Positions 35,343 through 44,532 of a stretch of 64,000 bases of DNA are shown piece after piece. The DNA lies in assembly GCF_965279545.1 (NCBI RefSeq), contig NZ_OZ257250.1, positions 4,030,001-4,094,000 of the forward strand. The letters are read 5' to 3'. A program made the translations under genes and the position numbers. The notes beneath the pieces were generated by a model. It made no database searches, was not told where the DNA came from, and was given only the letters and a program-made list of their open reading frames with translations. Origin of the DNA: Methylibium sp965279545. Its GTDB lineage: Bacteria; Pseudomonadota; Gammaproteobacteria; Burkholderiales; Burkholderiaceae_C. Numbering within the stretch: position 1 is the first letter of the stretch; each line of letters starts with the position of its first letter.

Positions 35343-35660
35343 ATGAACAAGATTCGCAAAGGCGACCAGGTCGTCGTGCTGACCGGGCGAGACAAGGGCA
35401 AGCGCGGCGCCGTCGCTTCGCGCGTCGATGCCGACCACCTGCTGGTCGATGGCGTCAACACGGTGAAGAAGCACGTGAAGCCGAATCCGCTGAAGGGTTC
35501 GACCGGCGGCATCGTCGACAAGACCATGCCGATCCACCAGTCCAACGTGGCGATCTACAACCCCGTGAGCGGCAAGGCCGATCGCGTGGGCATCAAGCTC
35601 CTGGCCGACGGCAAGAAAGTGCGCGTCTACAAGTCCAGCGGCGACGAGATCAAGGCTTGA
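35343..35660 (+). CDS. rplX: 50S ribosomal protein L24
   Basis: 105 residues. KOW motif in IRKGDQVVVLTGRDKGKRG near the N-terminus, then NTVKKHVKPNPLKGSTGGI. Assembly-initiating protein. Confidence 0.97.
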   Translation: MNKIRKGDQVVVLTGRDKGKRGAVASRVDADHLLVDGVNTVKKHVKPNPLKGSTGGIVDKTMPIHQSNVAIYNPVSGKADRVGIKLLADGKKVRVYKSSGDEIKA

Positions 35661-35674
35661 GGCCGAGGTAAGCA

Positions 35675-36229
35675 ATGGCTCAACAACAGACAGCTCGTCT
35701 TCAACAGTACTACCGCGACAAGGTCGTCGCTGACCTGGTGGCCAAGTTCGGCTACAAGTCGGTGATGCAGGTGCCGCGCCTGACCAAGATCACGCTCAAC
35801 ATGGGCGTGAGCGAGGCGGTGTCGGACAAGAAGGTCATGGATCACGCCGTCGGCGACCTGACCAAGATCGCCGGTCAGAGGCCCGTCGTCACGAAGTCGA
35901 AGAAGGCGATCGCCGGCTTCAAGATCCGTGACGGCGTGCCCATCGGCTGCATGGTCACGTTGCGTGGCGTGCGGATGTACGAGTTTCTCGATCGTTTCGT
36001 GACGATCTCGTTGCCGCGTGTGCGCGACTTCCGCGGCATCTCGGGACGCTCGTTCGATGGCCGCGGCAACTACAACATCGGCGTCAAAGAGCAGATCATC
36101 TTCCCCGAGATCGAGTACGACAAGATCGACGCGCTGCGCGGGATGAACATCAGCTTGACGACGACCGCGAAGACCGACGACGAATGCAAGGCGCTGCTCG
36201 CCGCATTCAAGTTCCCGTTCAAGAACTGA
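35675..36229 (+). CDS. rplE: 50S ribosomal protein L5
   Basis: 184 residues. 5S rRNA-binding protein with ITLNMGVSEAVSDKKVMD and GRGNYNIGVKEQIIFPEIEY. Standard spc operon order; rpsN follows after eight bases. Confidence 0.97.
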   Translation: MAQQQTARLQQYYRDKVVADLVAKFGYKSVMQVPRLTKITLNMGVSEAVSDKKVMDHAVGDLTKIAGQRPVVTKSKKAIAGFKIRDGVPIGCMVTLRGVRMYEFLDRFVTISLPRVRDFRGISGRSFDGRGNYNIGVKEQIIFPEIEYDKIDALRGMNISLTTTAKTDDECKALLAAFKFPFKN

Positions 36230-36237
36230 GGTGGCCT

Positions 36238-36543
36238 GTGGCAAAAACTTCGATCAAGCAGCGTGAGCTCAAGCGTGAGCAGCTGGTCGCCAAGTTCGCG
36301 AAGAAGTACGCGGAGCTGAAGGCCGTCATCAATGATGCGAACAAGTCCGATGAAGAGCGTTATGCCGCACGTCTGCAACTGCAGAAGCTGCCGCGCAACG
36401 CTTACCCGTCGCGCCTGCGCAACCGCTGCGAGCTGACGGGGCGTCCCCGCGGCACCTTCCGCACCTTCGGTCTGGGGCGCAACAAGATCCGTGAACTGGC
36501 GTTCAAGGGGGACATCCCCGGCGTCGTCAAGGCCAGCTGGTAA
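36238..36543 (+). CDS. rpsN: 30S ribosomal protein S14 (long, zinc-free form)
   Basis: 101 residues starting at a GTG (36238), which gives the family start MAKTSIKQREL. C-terminal signature RCELTGRPRGTFRTFGLGRN. The CxxC zinc-binding pairs of the short form are absent, so this is the C-minus paralogue type. Confidence 0.95.
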   Translation: MAKTSIKQRELKREQLVAKFAKKYAELKAVINDANKSDEERYAARLQLQKLPRNAYPSRLRNRCELTGRPRGTFRTFGLGRNKIRELAFKGDIPGVVKASW

Positions 36544-36573
36544 GCCGGCACGCGAACGTACAGGAGAAAACCC

Positions 36574-36969
36574 ATGAGCATGAGTGATCCCATCGCCGAC
36601 ATGCTGACCCGCATCCGCAACGCGCAGATGGTGGAGAAGGCTGTTGTGGTGATGCCGTCGTCGAAGCTGAAGGTGGCGATCGCCCAGGTCCTGAAGGACG
36701 AGGGCTACATCGACGCCTACGCCGTCAAGGGCGAGGCCGAGAAGCCGCAGCTCGAGATCGGCCTGAAGTACTACGCCGGTCGTCCGGTGATCGAGCGCAT
36801 CGAGCGCGTGAGCCGTCCCGGTCTGCGCGTCTACAAGGGACGCCACGAGATTCCCCAGGTCATGAACGGCCTGGGCGTGGCAATCGTCACGACGCCCAAG
36901 GGCGTGATGACGGACCGCAAGGCCCGCGCTGCCGGTATCGGCGGCGAGGTGCTGTGCTACGTCGCCTGA
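36574..36969 (+). CDS. rpsH: 30S ribosomal protein S8
   Basis: 131 residues. Begins [18 protein letters not shown] and contains [20 protein letters not shown]. In E. coli S8 is the translational repressor of the spc operon. Confidence 0.97.
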
Positions 36970-36986
36970 CGCGAAGGAGCTGAAGA

Positions 36987-37520
36987 ATGTCTCGCGTTGG
37001 AAAAATGCCGATTGCCGTCCCCAAGGGTGTGGACGTGGCGATCAATGCCGAACAGATCAGCGTCAAGGGCTCGCTCGGCACGCTGGTGCGTCCGGTGAAT
37101 CAGCTGGTCTCGGTCAAGAACGAAGACGGCAAGCTGAGCTTCGCGCCGGCCGACGAGTCGGCCGCGGCGAATGCGATGAGCGGCACGATGCGCGCGCTGG
37201 TGGCCAACATGGTCAACGGCGTCAGCAAGGGCTTCGAGCGCAAGCTGACGCTGGTCGGTGTGGGCTTCCGGGCCCAGGCGCAAGGCGCCAAGCTGAACCT
37301 GCAGGTGGGGTTCTCCCACCCGGTGGTGAAGGACATGCCGGCCGGCATCAAGGTCGAATGTCCGACTCAGACCGAGATCGTGATCAAGGGGTCCGATCGC
37401 CAGGTGGTTGGTCAGATCGCCGCCGAAGTGCGTGCGATCCGTCCGCCCGAGCCCTACAAAGGCAAGGGCATTCGCTACGCTGAAGAAAAGGTCTCTCTCA
37501 AAGAGACCAAGAAGAAGTAA
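36987..37520 (+). CDS. rplF: 50S ribosomal protein L6
   Basis: 177 residues with the two L6 repeats; MSRVGKMPIAVPKGVDV at the start and RPPEPYKGKGIRYAEEKV at the end. Confidence 0.97.
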   Translation: MSRVGKMPIAVPKGVDVAINAEQISVKGSLGTLVRPVNQLVSVKNEDGKLSFAPADESAAANAMSGTMRALVANMVNGVSKGFERKLTLVGVGFRAQAQGAKLNLQVGFSHPVVKDMPAGIKVECPTQTEIVIKGSDRQVVGQIAAEVRAIRPPEPYKGKGIRYAEEKVSLKETKKK

Positions 37521-37531
37521 GGAGCAGCTCG

Positions 37532-37897
37532 ATGTTGAACCGCAAAGATCAGCGCCTGCGTCGCTCCAAGCAGACCCGTGTGCGCATCGCCTTGCAGAAG
37601 GTGGCGCGCCTGACGGTGTTCCGCTCCAACCTGCACATCTACGCCAGCGTCATCTCCGACGACGGCTCGAAGGTCCTGGCGAGTGCTTCGACCGCCGAGA
37701 AGGAAGTGCGTGCCCAACTCGGTGGCGCCGGCAAGGGTGGCAACACCGAAGCCGCAGCCCTGATCGGCAAGCGCATCGCAGAGCGCGCCAAGGCGGCGGG
37801 TATCGAGTCGGTCGCGTTCGACCGCGGCGGCTTCGCCTACCACGGTCGCGTGAAGGCCCTGGCCGAAGCGGCGCGCGAAGCCGGCCTGCAGTTCTGA
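37532..37897 (+). CDS. rplR: 50S ribosomal protein L18
   Basis: 121 residues. Binds 5S rRNA. Contains RLTVFRSNLHIYASVISDDG and SVAFDRGGFAYHGRVKALAE. Confidence 0.97.
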   Translation: MLNRKDQRLRRSKQTRVRIALQKVARLTVFRSNLHIYASVISDDGSKVLASASTAEKEVRAQLGGAGKGGNTEAAALIGKRIAERAKAAGIESVAFDRGGFAYHGRVKALAEAAREAGLQF

Positions 37898-37943
37898 GCT
37901 CGGGTGAGCCTCAAGACTGCACTGCACATCGAAGGAATCTGAC

Positions 37944-38462
37944 ATGGCAAAGTTTCAACCCCGGATCGCTGATGACGGTCGCGACGACGGTCTGAAAGAG
38001 AAGATGATCCAGGTGAACCGCGTGACCAAGGTGGTCAAGGGCGGTCGGACCATGAGTTTTGCGGCACTGACCGTGGTCGGTGACGGCGATGGCCGTGTCG
38101 GCATGGGCAAGGGCAAGGCCAAGGAAGTGCCGGTTGCCGTGACCAAGGCGATGGACGCGGCCCGCCGCGACATGGTCAAGGTCAGCCTGAAGAACGGCAC
38201 CGTGCACCACAACGTCACCGGCGAACATGGCGCGGCCAAGGTGCTGCTGGCGCCGGCGGCGCCGGGGACCGGCATCATCGCCGGCGGTCCGATGCGCGCA
38301 GTGTTCGAGGTGATGGGCGTGACCGACATCGTGGCCAAGAGTCTCGGGTCGTCCAACCCGTACAACATGGTGCGCGCGACCTTCAATGCGCTGCGCCGTT
38401 CGACCACGCCGTCGGAAGTCGCGTCCAAGCGCGGCAAGTCGGTCGAAGAGATCTTCAACTGA
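37944..38462 (+). CDS. rpsE: 30S ribosomal protein S5
   Basis: 172 residues. Double-stranded RNA-binding and decoding-fidelity protein with VTKVVKGGRTMSFAALTVVG and GTGIIAGGPMRAVFEVMGV. Confidence 0.97.
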   Translation: MAKFQPRIADDGRDDGLKEKMIQVNRVTKVVKGGRTMSFAALTVVGDGDGRVGMGKGKAKEVPVAVTKAMDAARRDMVKVSLKNGTVHHNVTGEHGAAKVLLAPAAPGTGIIAGGPMRAVFEVMGVTDIVAKSLGSSNPYNMVRATFNALRRSTTPSEVASKRGKSVEEIFN

Positions 38463-38479
38463 GCCGGCAGGGGAACGAC

Positions 38480-38662
38480 ATGACGGACAAGAAGACGCTC
38501 AAGGTGAAACTGGTGCGCAGCCCGATCGGCACCAAGGAATCGCACCGTGCCACGGTGCGTGGCCTCGGCCTGCGCCAGATCGGCAGCGAGCGGGTGCTCG
38601 AAGATACGGCCGCGGTGCGCGGAATGATCAACAAGGTGAGCTACCTGGTCCAGGTGCTGTAA
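38480..38662 (+). CDS. rpmD: 50S ribosomal protein L30
   Basis: 60 residues, the short bacterial form: KVKLVRSPIGTKESHRATVR and the RMINKVSYLVQV-type end (seen as GMINKVSYLVQVL). Present between S5 and L15 as usual. Confidence 0.96.
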   Translation: MTDKKTLKVKLVRSPIGTKESHRATVRGLGLRQIGSERVLEDTAAVRGMINKVSYLVQVL

Positions 38663-38687
38663 GGCACGGACGGACTCGGAGAAGACG

Positions 38688-39119
38688 ATGGAACTCAACA
38701 CGATCAAGCCCGCCTCGGGCGCCAAGCATGCCAAGCGCCGTGTCGGCCGCGGCATCGGCTCCGGCCTGGGCAAGACCGCGGGTCGCGGCCACAAGGGTCA
38801 GAAGTCGCGAGCCGGCGGCTACCACAAGGTGGGCTTCGAGGGCGGTCAGATGCCGCTGCAGCGTCGCCTGCCCAAGCGCGGCTTCAAGTCGCTGACGCTG
38901 AAGTACAACGCCGAAGTCACGCTGGCCGACCTGCAGGCGCTGGCCGCCGACGAAGTCGACGTGCCCACGCTCAAGCAGGCCGGGCTGGTCGGCGAGCGCG
39001 CCAAGGTGGTCAAGGTCATCAAGTCGGGCGAGTTGAGCAAGAAAGTCTCGCTCAAGGGTGTCGGTGCGACGGCAGGTGCCAAGGCAGCCATCGAAGCGGC
39101 CGGCGGCTCGGTGGCCTGA
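38688..39119 (+). CDS. rplO: 50S ribosomal protein L15
   Basis: 143 residues. Glycine/arginine-rich N-terminal arm (KRRVGRGIGSGLGKTAGRGH) and GFEGGQMPLQRRLPKRGF. secY follows after 34 bases. Confidence 0.97.
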   Translation: MELNTIKPASGAKHAKRRVGRGIGSGLGKTAGRGHKGQKSRAGGYHKVGFEGGQMPLQRRLPKRGFKSLTLKYNAEVTLADLQALAADEVDVPTLKQAGLVGERAKVVKVIKSGELSKKVSLKGVGATAGAKAAIEAAGGSVA

Positions 39120-39153
39120 GGCCTGGGCGAACGGGTTTTCCAAGGACTGCGGC

Positions 39154-40464
39154 GTGGCAACCAACGCGAATCAACTGGCAAAGAGTGGCAAGTTCGGTGA
39201 CCTGCGTCGCCGGCTCGTCTTCTTGGTGCTGGCGCTCGTCGTCTACCGCATCGGTGCGCACATTCCCGTTCCAGGCATCGATCCGAACCAGCTGCAGCAG
39301 CTGTTCAAGGGTCAGCAGGGCGGGATCCTGAGCCTGTTCAACATGTTCTCGGGCGGCGCCCTGTCGCGCTTCACGGTCTTCGCGCTGGGGATCATGCCGT
39401 ACATCTCGGCGTCGATCATCATGCAGCTGATGACCTATGTGGTGCCGAGCCTCGAGGCCTTGAAGAAGGAAGGCGAGGCCGGGCGTCGCAAGATCACGCA
39501 GTACACGCGCTATGGCACCCTGGGCCTGGCGATCTTCCAGTCGCTGGGCATCGCCGTTGCCCTGGAGAGTTCTGCGGGGCTGGTGATTTCACCAGGGATG
39601 GGATTTCGCCTGACGGCTGTGGTGAGCCTTGTGGCCGGCACGATGTTCCTGATGTGGCTTGGTGAACAGATCACCGAGCGGGGTCTCGGCAACGGCATTT
39701 CGATCATCATCTTCGCCGGCATCGCCGCTGGGTTGCCGAGTGCGATCGGCGGCCTGTTCGAGCTGGTGCGGACCGGCGCCATGAGCATCGTGGCGGCGCT
39801 CTTCATCATCGCGATCGTCATCGCCGTCACTTACGTGGTCGTGTTTGTCGAGCGCGGCCAGCGCAAGATACTCGTGAACTATGCCAAGCGCCAGGTCGGC
39901 AACCGGGTGTACGGCGGCCAGTCCTCGCACTTGCCGTTGAAGATCAACATGTCGGGCGTCATTCCACCGATCTTCGCGTCGTCGATCATTCTGCTGCCGG
40001 CCACCGCCGTGGGTTGGTTCGCCACCGGCGACGGGCTGCGCTGGTTGAAGGACATCGCGGCGTTGCTGTCGCCGGGCCAGCCGATCTACGTGATGCTCTA
40101 CGCCGCGGCGATCGTCTTCTTCTGCTTTTTCTATACCGCGCTTGTCTTCAACAGCCGCGAGACGGCCGACAACCTGAAGAAGAGTGGTGCCTTCATTCCC
40201 GGCATCCGACCGGGCGAGCAGACTGCGAAGCACATCGATCGCATCCTCGGCCGGCTGACCTTGGGCGGTGCGGTGTACATCACCGCGGTCTGCCTGCTGC
40301 CGGAATTCCTGGTGCTCAAGTACAACGTGCCGTTCTATTTCGGCGGCACATCGCTGTTGATCATCGTCGTCGTGACGATGGACTTCTGGGCCCAGGTCCA
40401 GTCCTATGTGATGTCTCAGCAGTACGAGTCGCTGCTGAAGAAGGCCAATTTCAAGGCCAGCTGA
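39154..40464 (+). CDS. secY: Protein translocase subunit SecY
   Basis: 436 residues, ten membrane helices, central pore of the Sec translocon. Contains HIPVPGIDPNQLQQLF in the plug region, the cytoplasmic loop with VVFVERGQRKILVNYAKRQV, and the C-terminal FYTALVFNSRETADNLKKSG. The GTG at 39154 gives the family start MATNANQLAKSGKFGDLRRR; a longer frame beginning inside rplO is not credible. Confidence 0.97.
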   Translation: MATNANQLAKSGKFGDLRRRLVFLVLALVVYRIGAHIPVPGIDPNQLQQLFKGQQGGILSLFNMFSGGALSRFTVFALGIMPYISASIIMQLMTYVVPSLEALKKEGEAGRRKITQYTRYGTLGLAIFQSLGIAVALESSAGLVISPGMGFRLTAVVSLVAGTMFLMWLGEQITERGLGNGISIIIFAGIAAGLPSAIGGLFELVRTGAMSIVAALFIIAIVIAVTYVVVFVERGQRKILVNYAKRQVGNRVYGGQSSHLPLKINMSGVIPPIFASSIILLPATAVGWFATGDGLRWLKDIAALLSPGQPIYVMLYAAAIVFFCFFYTALVFNSRETADNLKKSGAFIPGIRPGEQTAKHIDRILGRLTLGGAVYITAVCLLPEFLVLKYNVPFYFGGTSLLIIVVVTMDFWAQVQSYVMSQQYESLLKKANFKAS

Positions 40465-40487
40465 ACAGGAACGGTTGACGAGAACAC

Positions 40488-40706
40488 ATGTCGAAAGATG
40501 ACGTCATCCAGATGCAGGGCGAGATCCTCGAGAACTTGCCCAACGCTACCTTCCGCGTGAAGCTGGAGAATGGGCACGTTGTGCTCGGTCACATCTCCGG
40601 CAAGATGCGCATGCATTACATCCGCATCCTGCCTGGCGACAAGGTGACCGTGGAGCTGACGCCCTACGATTTGAGTCGTGCTCGCATCGTCTTCCGGGCG
40701 AAGTGA
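40488..40706 (+). CDS. infA: Translation initiation factor IF-1
   Basis: 72 residues, single OB-fold: MSKDDVIQMQGEILENLPNA and RMHYIRILPGDKVTVELTPY. Located between secY and rpmJ, as commonly found in betaproteobacteria. Confidence 0.97.
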   Translation: MSKDDVIQMQGEILENLPNATFRVKLENGHVVLGHISGKMRMHYIRILPGDKVTVELTPYDLSRARIVFRAK

Positions 40707-40751
40707 GACCAGAGAAAACCCCGGAAGAGCGCAAGAGGTCAAGGAGAGATC

Positions 40752-40865
40752 ATGAAAGTAGCCGCATCCGTCAAGAAGATGTGCCGCAATTGCAAGATCA
40801 TTCGTCGCAAGGGCGTGGTGCGCGTGATTTGCACCGACCCGCGCCACAAGCAGCGCCAAGGCTGA
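40752..40865 (+). CDS. rpmJ: 50S ribosomal protein L36
   Basis: 37 codons, found by reading between infA and rpsM. MKVAASVKKMCRNCKIIRRK with the CxxC zinc pair, then VICTDPRHKQRQG with the remaining Cys/His ligands. Strong AAGGAGAG ribosome-binding site at 40741-40748. Confidence 0.96.
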   Translation: MKVAASVKKMCRNCKIIRRKGVVRVICTDPRHKQRQG

Positions 40866-40898
40866 TCGCTCGGCGACGCGACTAGTTAGAGGACGAAC

Positions 40899-41264
40899 AT
40901 GGCACGTATTGCTGGTATCAACATTCCCCCGCAGAAGCATTCCGAGATCGGCTTGACCGCGATCTATGGCATCGGACGCACGACCGCACAGAAGATCTGC
41001 GACAGCTGCGGCATCGCCCGTGACAAGAAGATCAAGGATCTGACGGACAGCGATCTCGAGAAGATCCGCGAGGAAGTGGGTCGCATGACGATCGAAGGCG
41101 ATCTGCGCCGCGAGACCACGATCAACATCAAGCGTCTGATGGATCTGGGCTGCTACCGTGGTTTCCGTCACCGCCGCGGTTTGCCGGTGCGCGGTCAGCG
41201 CACCCGCACGAACGCCCGTACCCGCAAGGGCCCGCGCAAGTCGGCGGCGTCGCTGAAGAAGTAA
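40899..41264 (+). CDS. rpsM: 30S ribosomal protein S13
   Basis: 121 residues. MARIAGINIPPQKHSEIGLT and C-terminal GLPVRGQRTRTNARTRKGPR. First gene of the alpha set. Confidence 0.97.
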   Translation: MARIAGINIPPQKHSEIGLTAIYGIGRTTAQKICDSCGIARDKKIKDLTDSDLEKIREEVGRMTIEGDLRRETTINIKRLMDLGCYRGFRHRRGLPVRGQRTRTNARTRKGPRKSAASLKK

Positions 41265-41318
41265 GCACGCCGCGACGCACGCACGTCCGACAACCGCTCA
41301 GATTGAAGAGAGTCAAGC

Positions 41319-41720
41319 ATGGCCAAAGCACCTAATACCGCCGCACAGCGCGTGCGCAAGAAGGTCCGCAAGAATGTGTCGGACGGCGTCGCGCACGTTC
41401 ACGCGTCGTTCAACAACACGATCATCACGATCACCGATCGTCAGGGCAATGCGCTGGCCTGGGCGTCGAGCGGCGGCCAGGGTTTCAAGGGCTCGCGCAA
41501 GTCGACGCCGTTCGCTGCGCAGGTGGCGGCCGAAGTGGCCGGTCGCGCTGCGCAGGACCAGGGCATCAAGAATCTCGAAGTCGAGATCAAGGGCCCGGGT
41601 CCCGGTCGTGAGTCTTCGGTGCGTGCCCTGGCAGCACTCGGTATTCGCATCGTGTCGATCTCCGATGTCACGCCGGTGCCGCACAACGGCTGCCGTCCGC
41701 AGAAGCGTCGCCGTATCTGA
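41319..41720 (+). CDS. rpsK: 30S ribosomal protein S11
   Basis: 133 residues. Contains HASFNNTIITITDRQGNALA and the conserved C-terminus DVTPVPHNGCRPQKRRRI. Confidence 0.97.
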   Translation: MAKAPNTAAQRVRKKVRKNVSDGVAHVHASFNNTIITITDRQGNALAWASSGGQGFKGSRKSTPFAAQVAAEVAGRAAQDQGIKNLEVEIKGPGPGRESSVRALAALGIRIVSISDVTPVPHNGCRPQKRRRI

Positions 41721-41749
41721 GGTGGTGTGTGTAGCCCGGGCGACCGGAC

Positions 41750-41806
41750 TACAATACGCAGTTACCCGATTCGCCGGTGGGCACTGAAGTGCACGCCGGC
41801 GGTTTT
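41750..41806 (+). promoter_or_regulatory. Leader with -10 element and hairpin upstream of rpsD
   Basis: TACAAT (41750-41755) is a good -10, followed by a strong hairpin: CGCCGG (41772-41777) with CCGGCG (41796-41801) and inner GCACT/AGTGC, then GGTTTT. It can end transcription read through from rpsK or act as an S4-responsive leader; 142 bases of leader remain before rpsD. No clear -35 was seen. Confidence 0.5.
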
Positions 41807-41948
41807 CGTTGAAGCCGCAAGGCTTCGTTAAGCCCACCGTCTGGTTGACATCGAAGAGCGTCCCAAGAGCGCTCGAACCATCCCGACCAGACTTGCGTGA
41901 GGTGCGGCATCCCAGCCGCTCCCCACGTCAGAGAATCAAGGAAGCAAC

Positions 41949-42572
41949 GTGGCACGTTATCTCGGTCCCAAGGCCAAACTGGCCCGCCGTGAAGGCACCG
42001 ATCTGTTCCTGAAGAGCGCGCGTCGCGCCATCGGTGACAAGTCGAAGTTCGAAACCAAGCCGGGTCAGCATGGTCGCACCTCCGGGTCGCGCACGTCCGA
42101 TTTCGGTCTGCAGCTGCGCGAAAAGCAGAAGGTCAAGCGCATGTACGGCGTGCTCGAGCGCCAGTTCCGCCGCTACTTCGCCGAAGCCGAGCGTCGCAGG
42201 GGCAACACCGGTTCGAACCTGCTGCTGCTGCTCGAATCGCGCCTGGACAACGTGGTCTACCGCATGGGTTTCGGCTCGACGCGCGCCGAGGCGCGCCAGC
42301 TGGTGTCGCACAAGGGCATCACGGTCAACGGCGGCGTTGTGAATATCGCGTCCTACCTGGTCAAGGCCGGTGACGTGGTGGCCGTGCGCGAGAAGGCCAA
42401 GAAGCAGCTGCGCGTGACCGAGTCGCTCAAGCTGGCCGAATCCATGGGCCTGCCGGCCTGGGTGCAGGTCGATGCGACCAAGCTCGAGGGCGTGTTCAAG
42501 AAGTCGCCCGACCGCGACGAGTTCGGCTCGGACATCAACGAGTCCCTGATCGTCGAACTGTATTCGCGCTGA
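41949..42572 (+). CDS. rpsD: 30S ribosomal protein S4
   Basis: 207 residues from a GTG at 41949 (MARYLGPKAKLARREGTDLF). Zinc-free form; S4 RNA-binding domain LESRLDNVVYRMGFGSTRAE. Primary assembly protein and, in E. coli, repressor of the alpha operon. Confidence 0.97.
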   Translation: MARYLGPKAKLARREGTDLFLKSARRAIGDKSKFETKPGQHGRTSGSRTSDFGLQLREKQKVKRMYGVLERQFRRYFAEAERRRGNTGSNLLLLLESRLDNVVYRMGFGSTRAEARQLVSHKGITVNGGVVNIASYLVKAGDVVAVREKAKKQLRVTESLKLAESMGLPAWVQVDATKLEGVFKKSPDRDEFGSDINESLIVELYSR

Positions 42573-42729
42573 ATCTCCTGCGCGCTGCGGTGTCCGGCCT
42601 CCGGCCCGCATCGATCAGTGTGCAAGTGCTTTCCCGGTCCGGAGTCAGCGTCGCTGCCAAGCGCGTCGTCTCCGGTGCTCCATCAGCCTTATCGGTGTAA
42701 CGAGCCGAGGGTAGTGACAGGAAGACCTG

Positions 42730-43731
42730 ATGCAAACCAATCTGCTGAAGCCCAAAGCCATCAACGTCGAGCCGCTGAGCGCCGCCAAGGGCGCCCACCG
42801 TGCCAAGGTCACGCTCGAGCCCTTCGAGCGCGGCTACGGTCACACGCTGGGCAATGCCCTGCGTCGCGTGCTGCTGTCGTCGATGGTGGGTTACGCGCCG
42901 ACCGAAGTCACGATCGCCGGCGTGCTGCACGAGTACTCCGCGATCGACGGCGTTCAGGAAGACGTGGTCCACGTCATGCTGAATCTCAAGGGCGTGGTGT
43001 TCCGTCTGCACAACCGCGATGAAGTCACGCTGGTGCTGCGCAAGGAAGGCGAAGGCCCGGTGAAGGCCGGCGACATCCAGACCCCGCACGACGTCGAGAT
43101 CATCAACCCCGATCACGTGATCACGCACTTGTCGCAAGGCGGCAAGCTCGACATGCAGATCAAGGTCGAGAAGGGTCGCGGCTACGTGCCGGGCACGATG
43201 CGTCGCTTTGGCGACGAGCCGACCAAGTCGATCGGCCGCATCGTCCTCGACGCCTCCTTTTCGCCGGTGCGCCGCGTCAGCTACACGGTCGAGAGCGCCC
43301 GCGTCGAGCAGCGCACCGACCTCGACAAGCTGGTGATGGAGATCGAAACCAACGGGGCGATCACGCCCGAAGAAGCGATCCGCGCCTCGGCCAAGATCCT
43401 GGTCGAGCAACTCGCCGTGTTCGCGCAGCTCGAAGGCCAGATCGATGGCATGTTCGATCCCCAACCGGTCCAGCGCAGCACGCAGTTCGACCCGATCCTG
43501 CTGCGTCCGGTCGACGAGCTCGAGCTCACGGTGCGTTCGGCCAACTGTCTGAAGGCCGAGAACATCTACTACATCGGCGATCTGATCCAGCGCACCGAGA
43601 CCGAGCTGCTGAAGACCCCGAATCTCGGTCGCAAGTCGCTCAACGAAATCAAGGAAGTGCTGGCTTCGCGCGGTCTGACGCTGGGCGGGCGGCTGGAGAA
43701 CTGGCCGCCGCAAGGGCTCGACAAGCGATAA
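42730..43731 (+). CDS. rpoA: DNA-directed RNA polymerase subunit alpha
   Basis: 333 residues. N-terminal assembly domain with FERGYGHTLGNALRRVLLSS and C-terminal domain with LRPVDELELTVRSANCLKAE and LGRKSLNEIKEVLASRGLTL for UP-element and activator contact. Between rpsD and rplQ as usual. Confidence 0.98.
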   Translation: MQTNLLKPKAINVEPLSAAKGAHRAKVTLEPFERGYGHTLGNALRRVLLSSMVGYAPTEVTIAGVLHEYSAIDGVQEDVVHVMLNLKGVVFRLHNRDEVTLVLRKEGEGPVKAGDIQTPHDVEIINPDHVITHLSQGGKLDMQIKVEKGRGYVPGTMRRFGDEPTKSIGRIVLDASFSPVRRVSYTVESARVEQRTDLDKLVMEIETNGAITPEEAIRASAKILVEQLAVFAQLEGQIDGMFDPQPVQRSTQFDPILLRPVDELELTVRSANCLKAENIYYIGDLIQRTETELLKTPNLGRKSLNEIKEVLASRGLTLGGRLENWPPQGLDKR

Positions 43732-43856
43732 GCCAACCGAGGAAGGGCGGCGCCAAGCGCCGTCATCGTATGGGAGCCGCCCGGCGGCTACCCGGTGCAC
43801 CCGGCAGTACCTGATACGGCTGCTGGTCTACAAGCAAGCAAGGAAAGGAAAGCACC

Positions 43857-44252
43857 ATGCGTCACCGTCACGGACTTCGCAAACTCAACCGCACTTCGGC
43901 GCACCGCCTCGCGATGTTGCGCAACATGGCCAACTCGCTGATCCAGAGCGAAGCCATCAAGACCACCGTGCCGAAGGCCAAGGAACTGCGCCGCGTCGTC
44001 GAGCCGCTGATCACGCTGGCCAAGGAGCCGACGCTGGCCAACCGCCGCCTCGCCTTCGACCGCACGCGCGATCGCGATGTCGTCGCCAAGCTGTTCAACG
44101 ACCTCGGCCCGCGCTACAAGGCGCGCCCAGGCGGCTACACCCGCATCCTGAAAATGGGTTTTCGCGTCGGCGACAACGCACCGATGGCCTTCGTCGAACT
44201 CGTCGACCGTCCTGAGCCTGCGACCGAAGCGCCGGCCGAAAAGGCCGAGTAA
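43857..44252 (+). CDS. rplQ: 50S ribosomal protein L17
   Basis: 131 residues. MRHRHGLRKLNRTSAHRLAM at the start and GYTRILKMGFRVGDNAPMAF at the end. Last gene of the alpha operon, followed by a terminator. Confidence 0.97.
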   Translation: MRHRHGLRKLNRTSAHRLAMLRNMANSLIQSEAIKTTVPKAKELRRVVEPLITLAKEPTLANRRLAFDRTRDRDVVAKLFNDLGPRYKARPGGYTRILKMGFRVGDNAPMAFVELVDRPEPATEAPAEKAE

Positions 44253-44347
44253 GCGCAAGCCCCCACCATGGCGCGCGGTAGCCTCGCAGGCGCCGCGAGC
44301 AGGTGTTCGGCTGCAGTGCCGGCGACTTTGCTCCCCTGCTTTGCAAG

Positions 44348-44375
44348 GCCAGCATTCGTGCTGGCTTTCGTGTTT
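44348..44375 (+). terminator. Terminator of the alpha operon
   Basis: GCCAGCA (44348-44354), loop TTCG, TGCTGGC (44359-44365), then TTTCGTGTTTT. Good 7-bp stem with a stable tetraloop about 95 bases after rplQ. The rest of the 280-base gap to dsbD holds no gene I can support. Confidence 0.85.
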
Positions 44376-44532
44376 TCAGACGGAGCTTCTCGGGGATTTT
44401 CCGCATGGGGGAACTGGCTTCTCCGTCGCGGATCGGACGCACAGGCCTTCACGCTGGCTGCAAGGGTTCGCCGAAGCGCTACGCTGTGAGGTCCGCTCAC
44501 ACTCCATCGCTTTTTCTGGCCGACGTGCCCGC

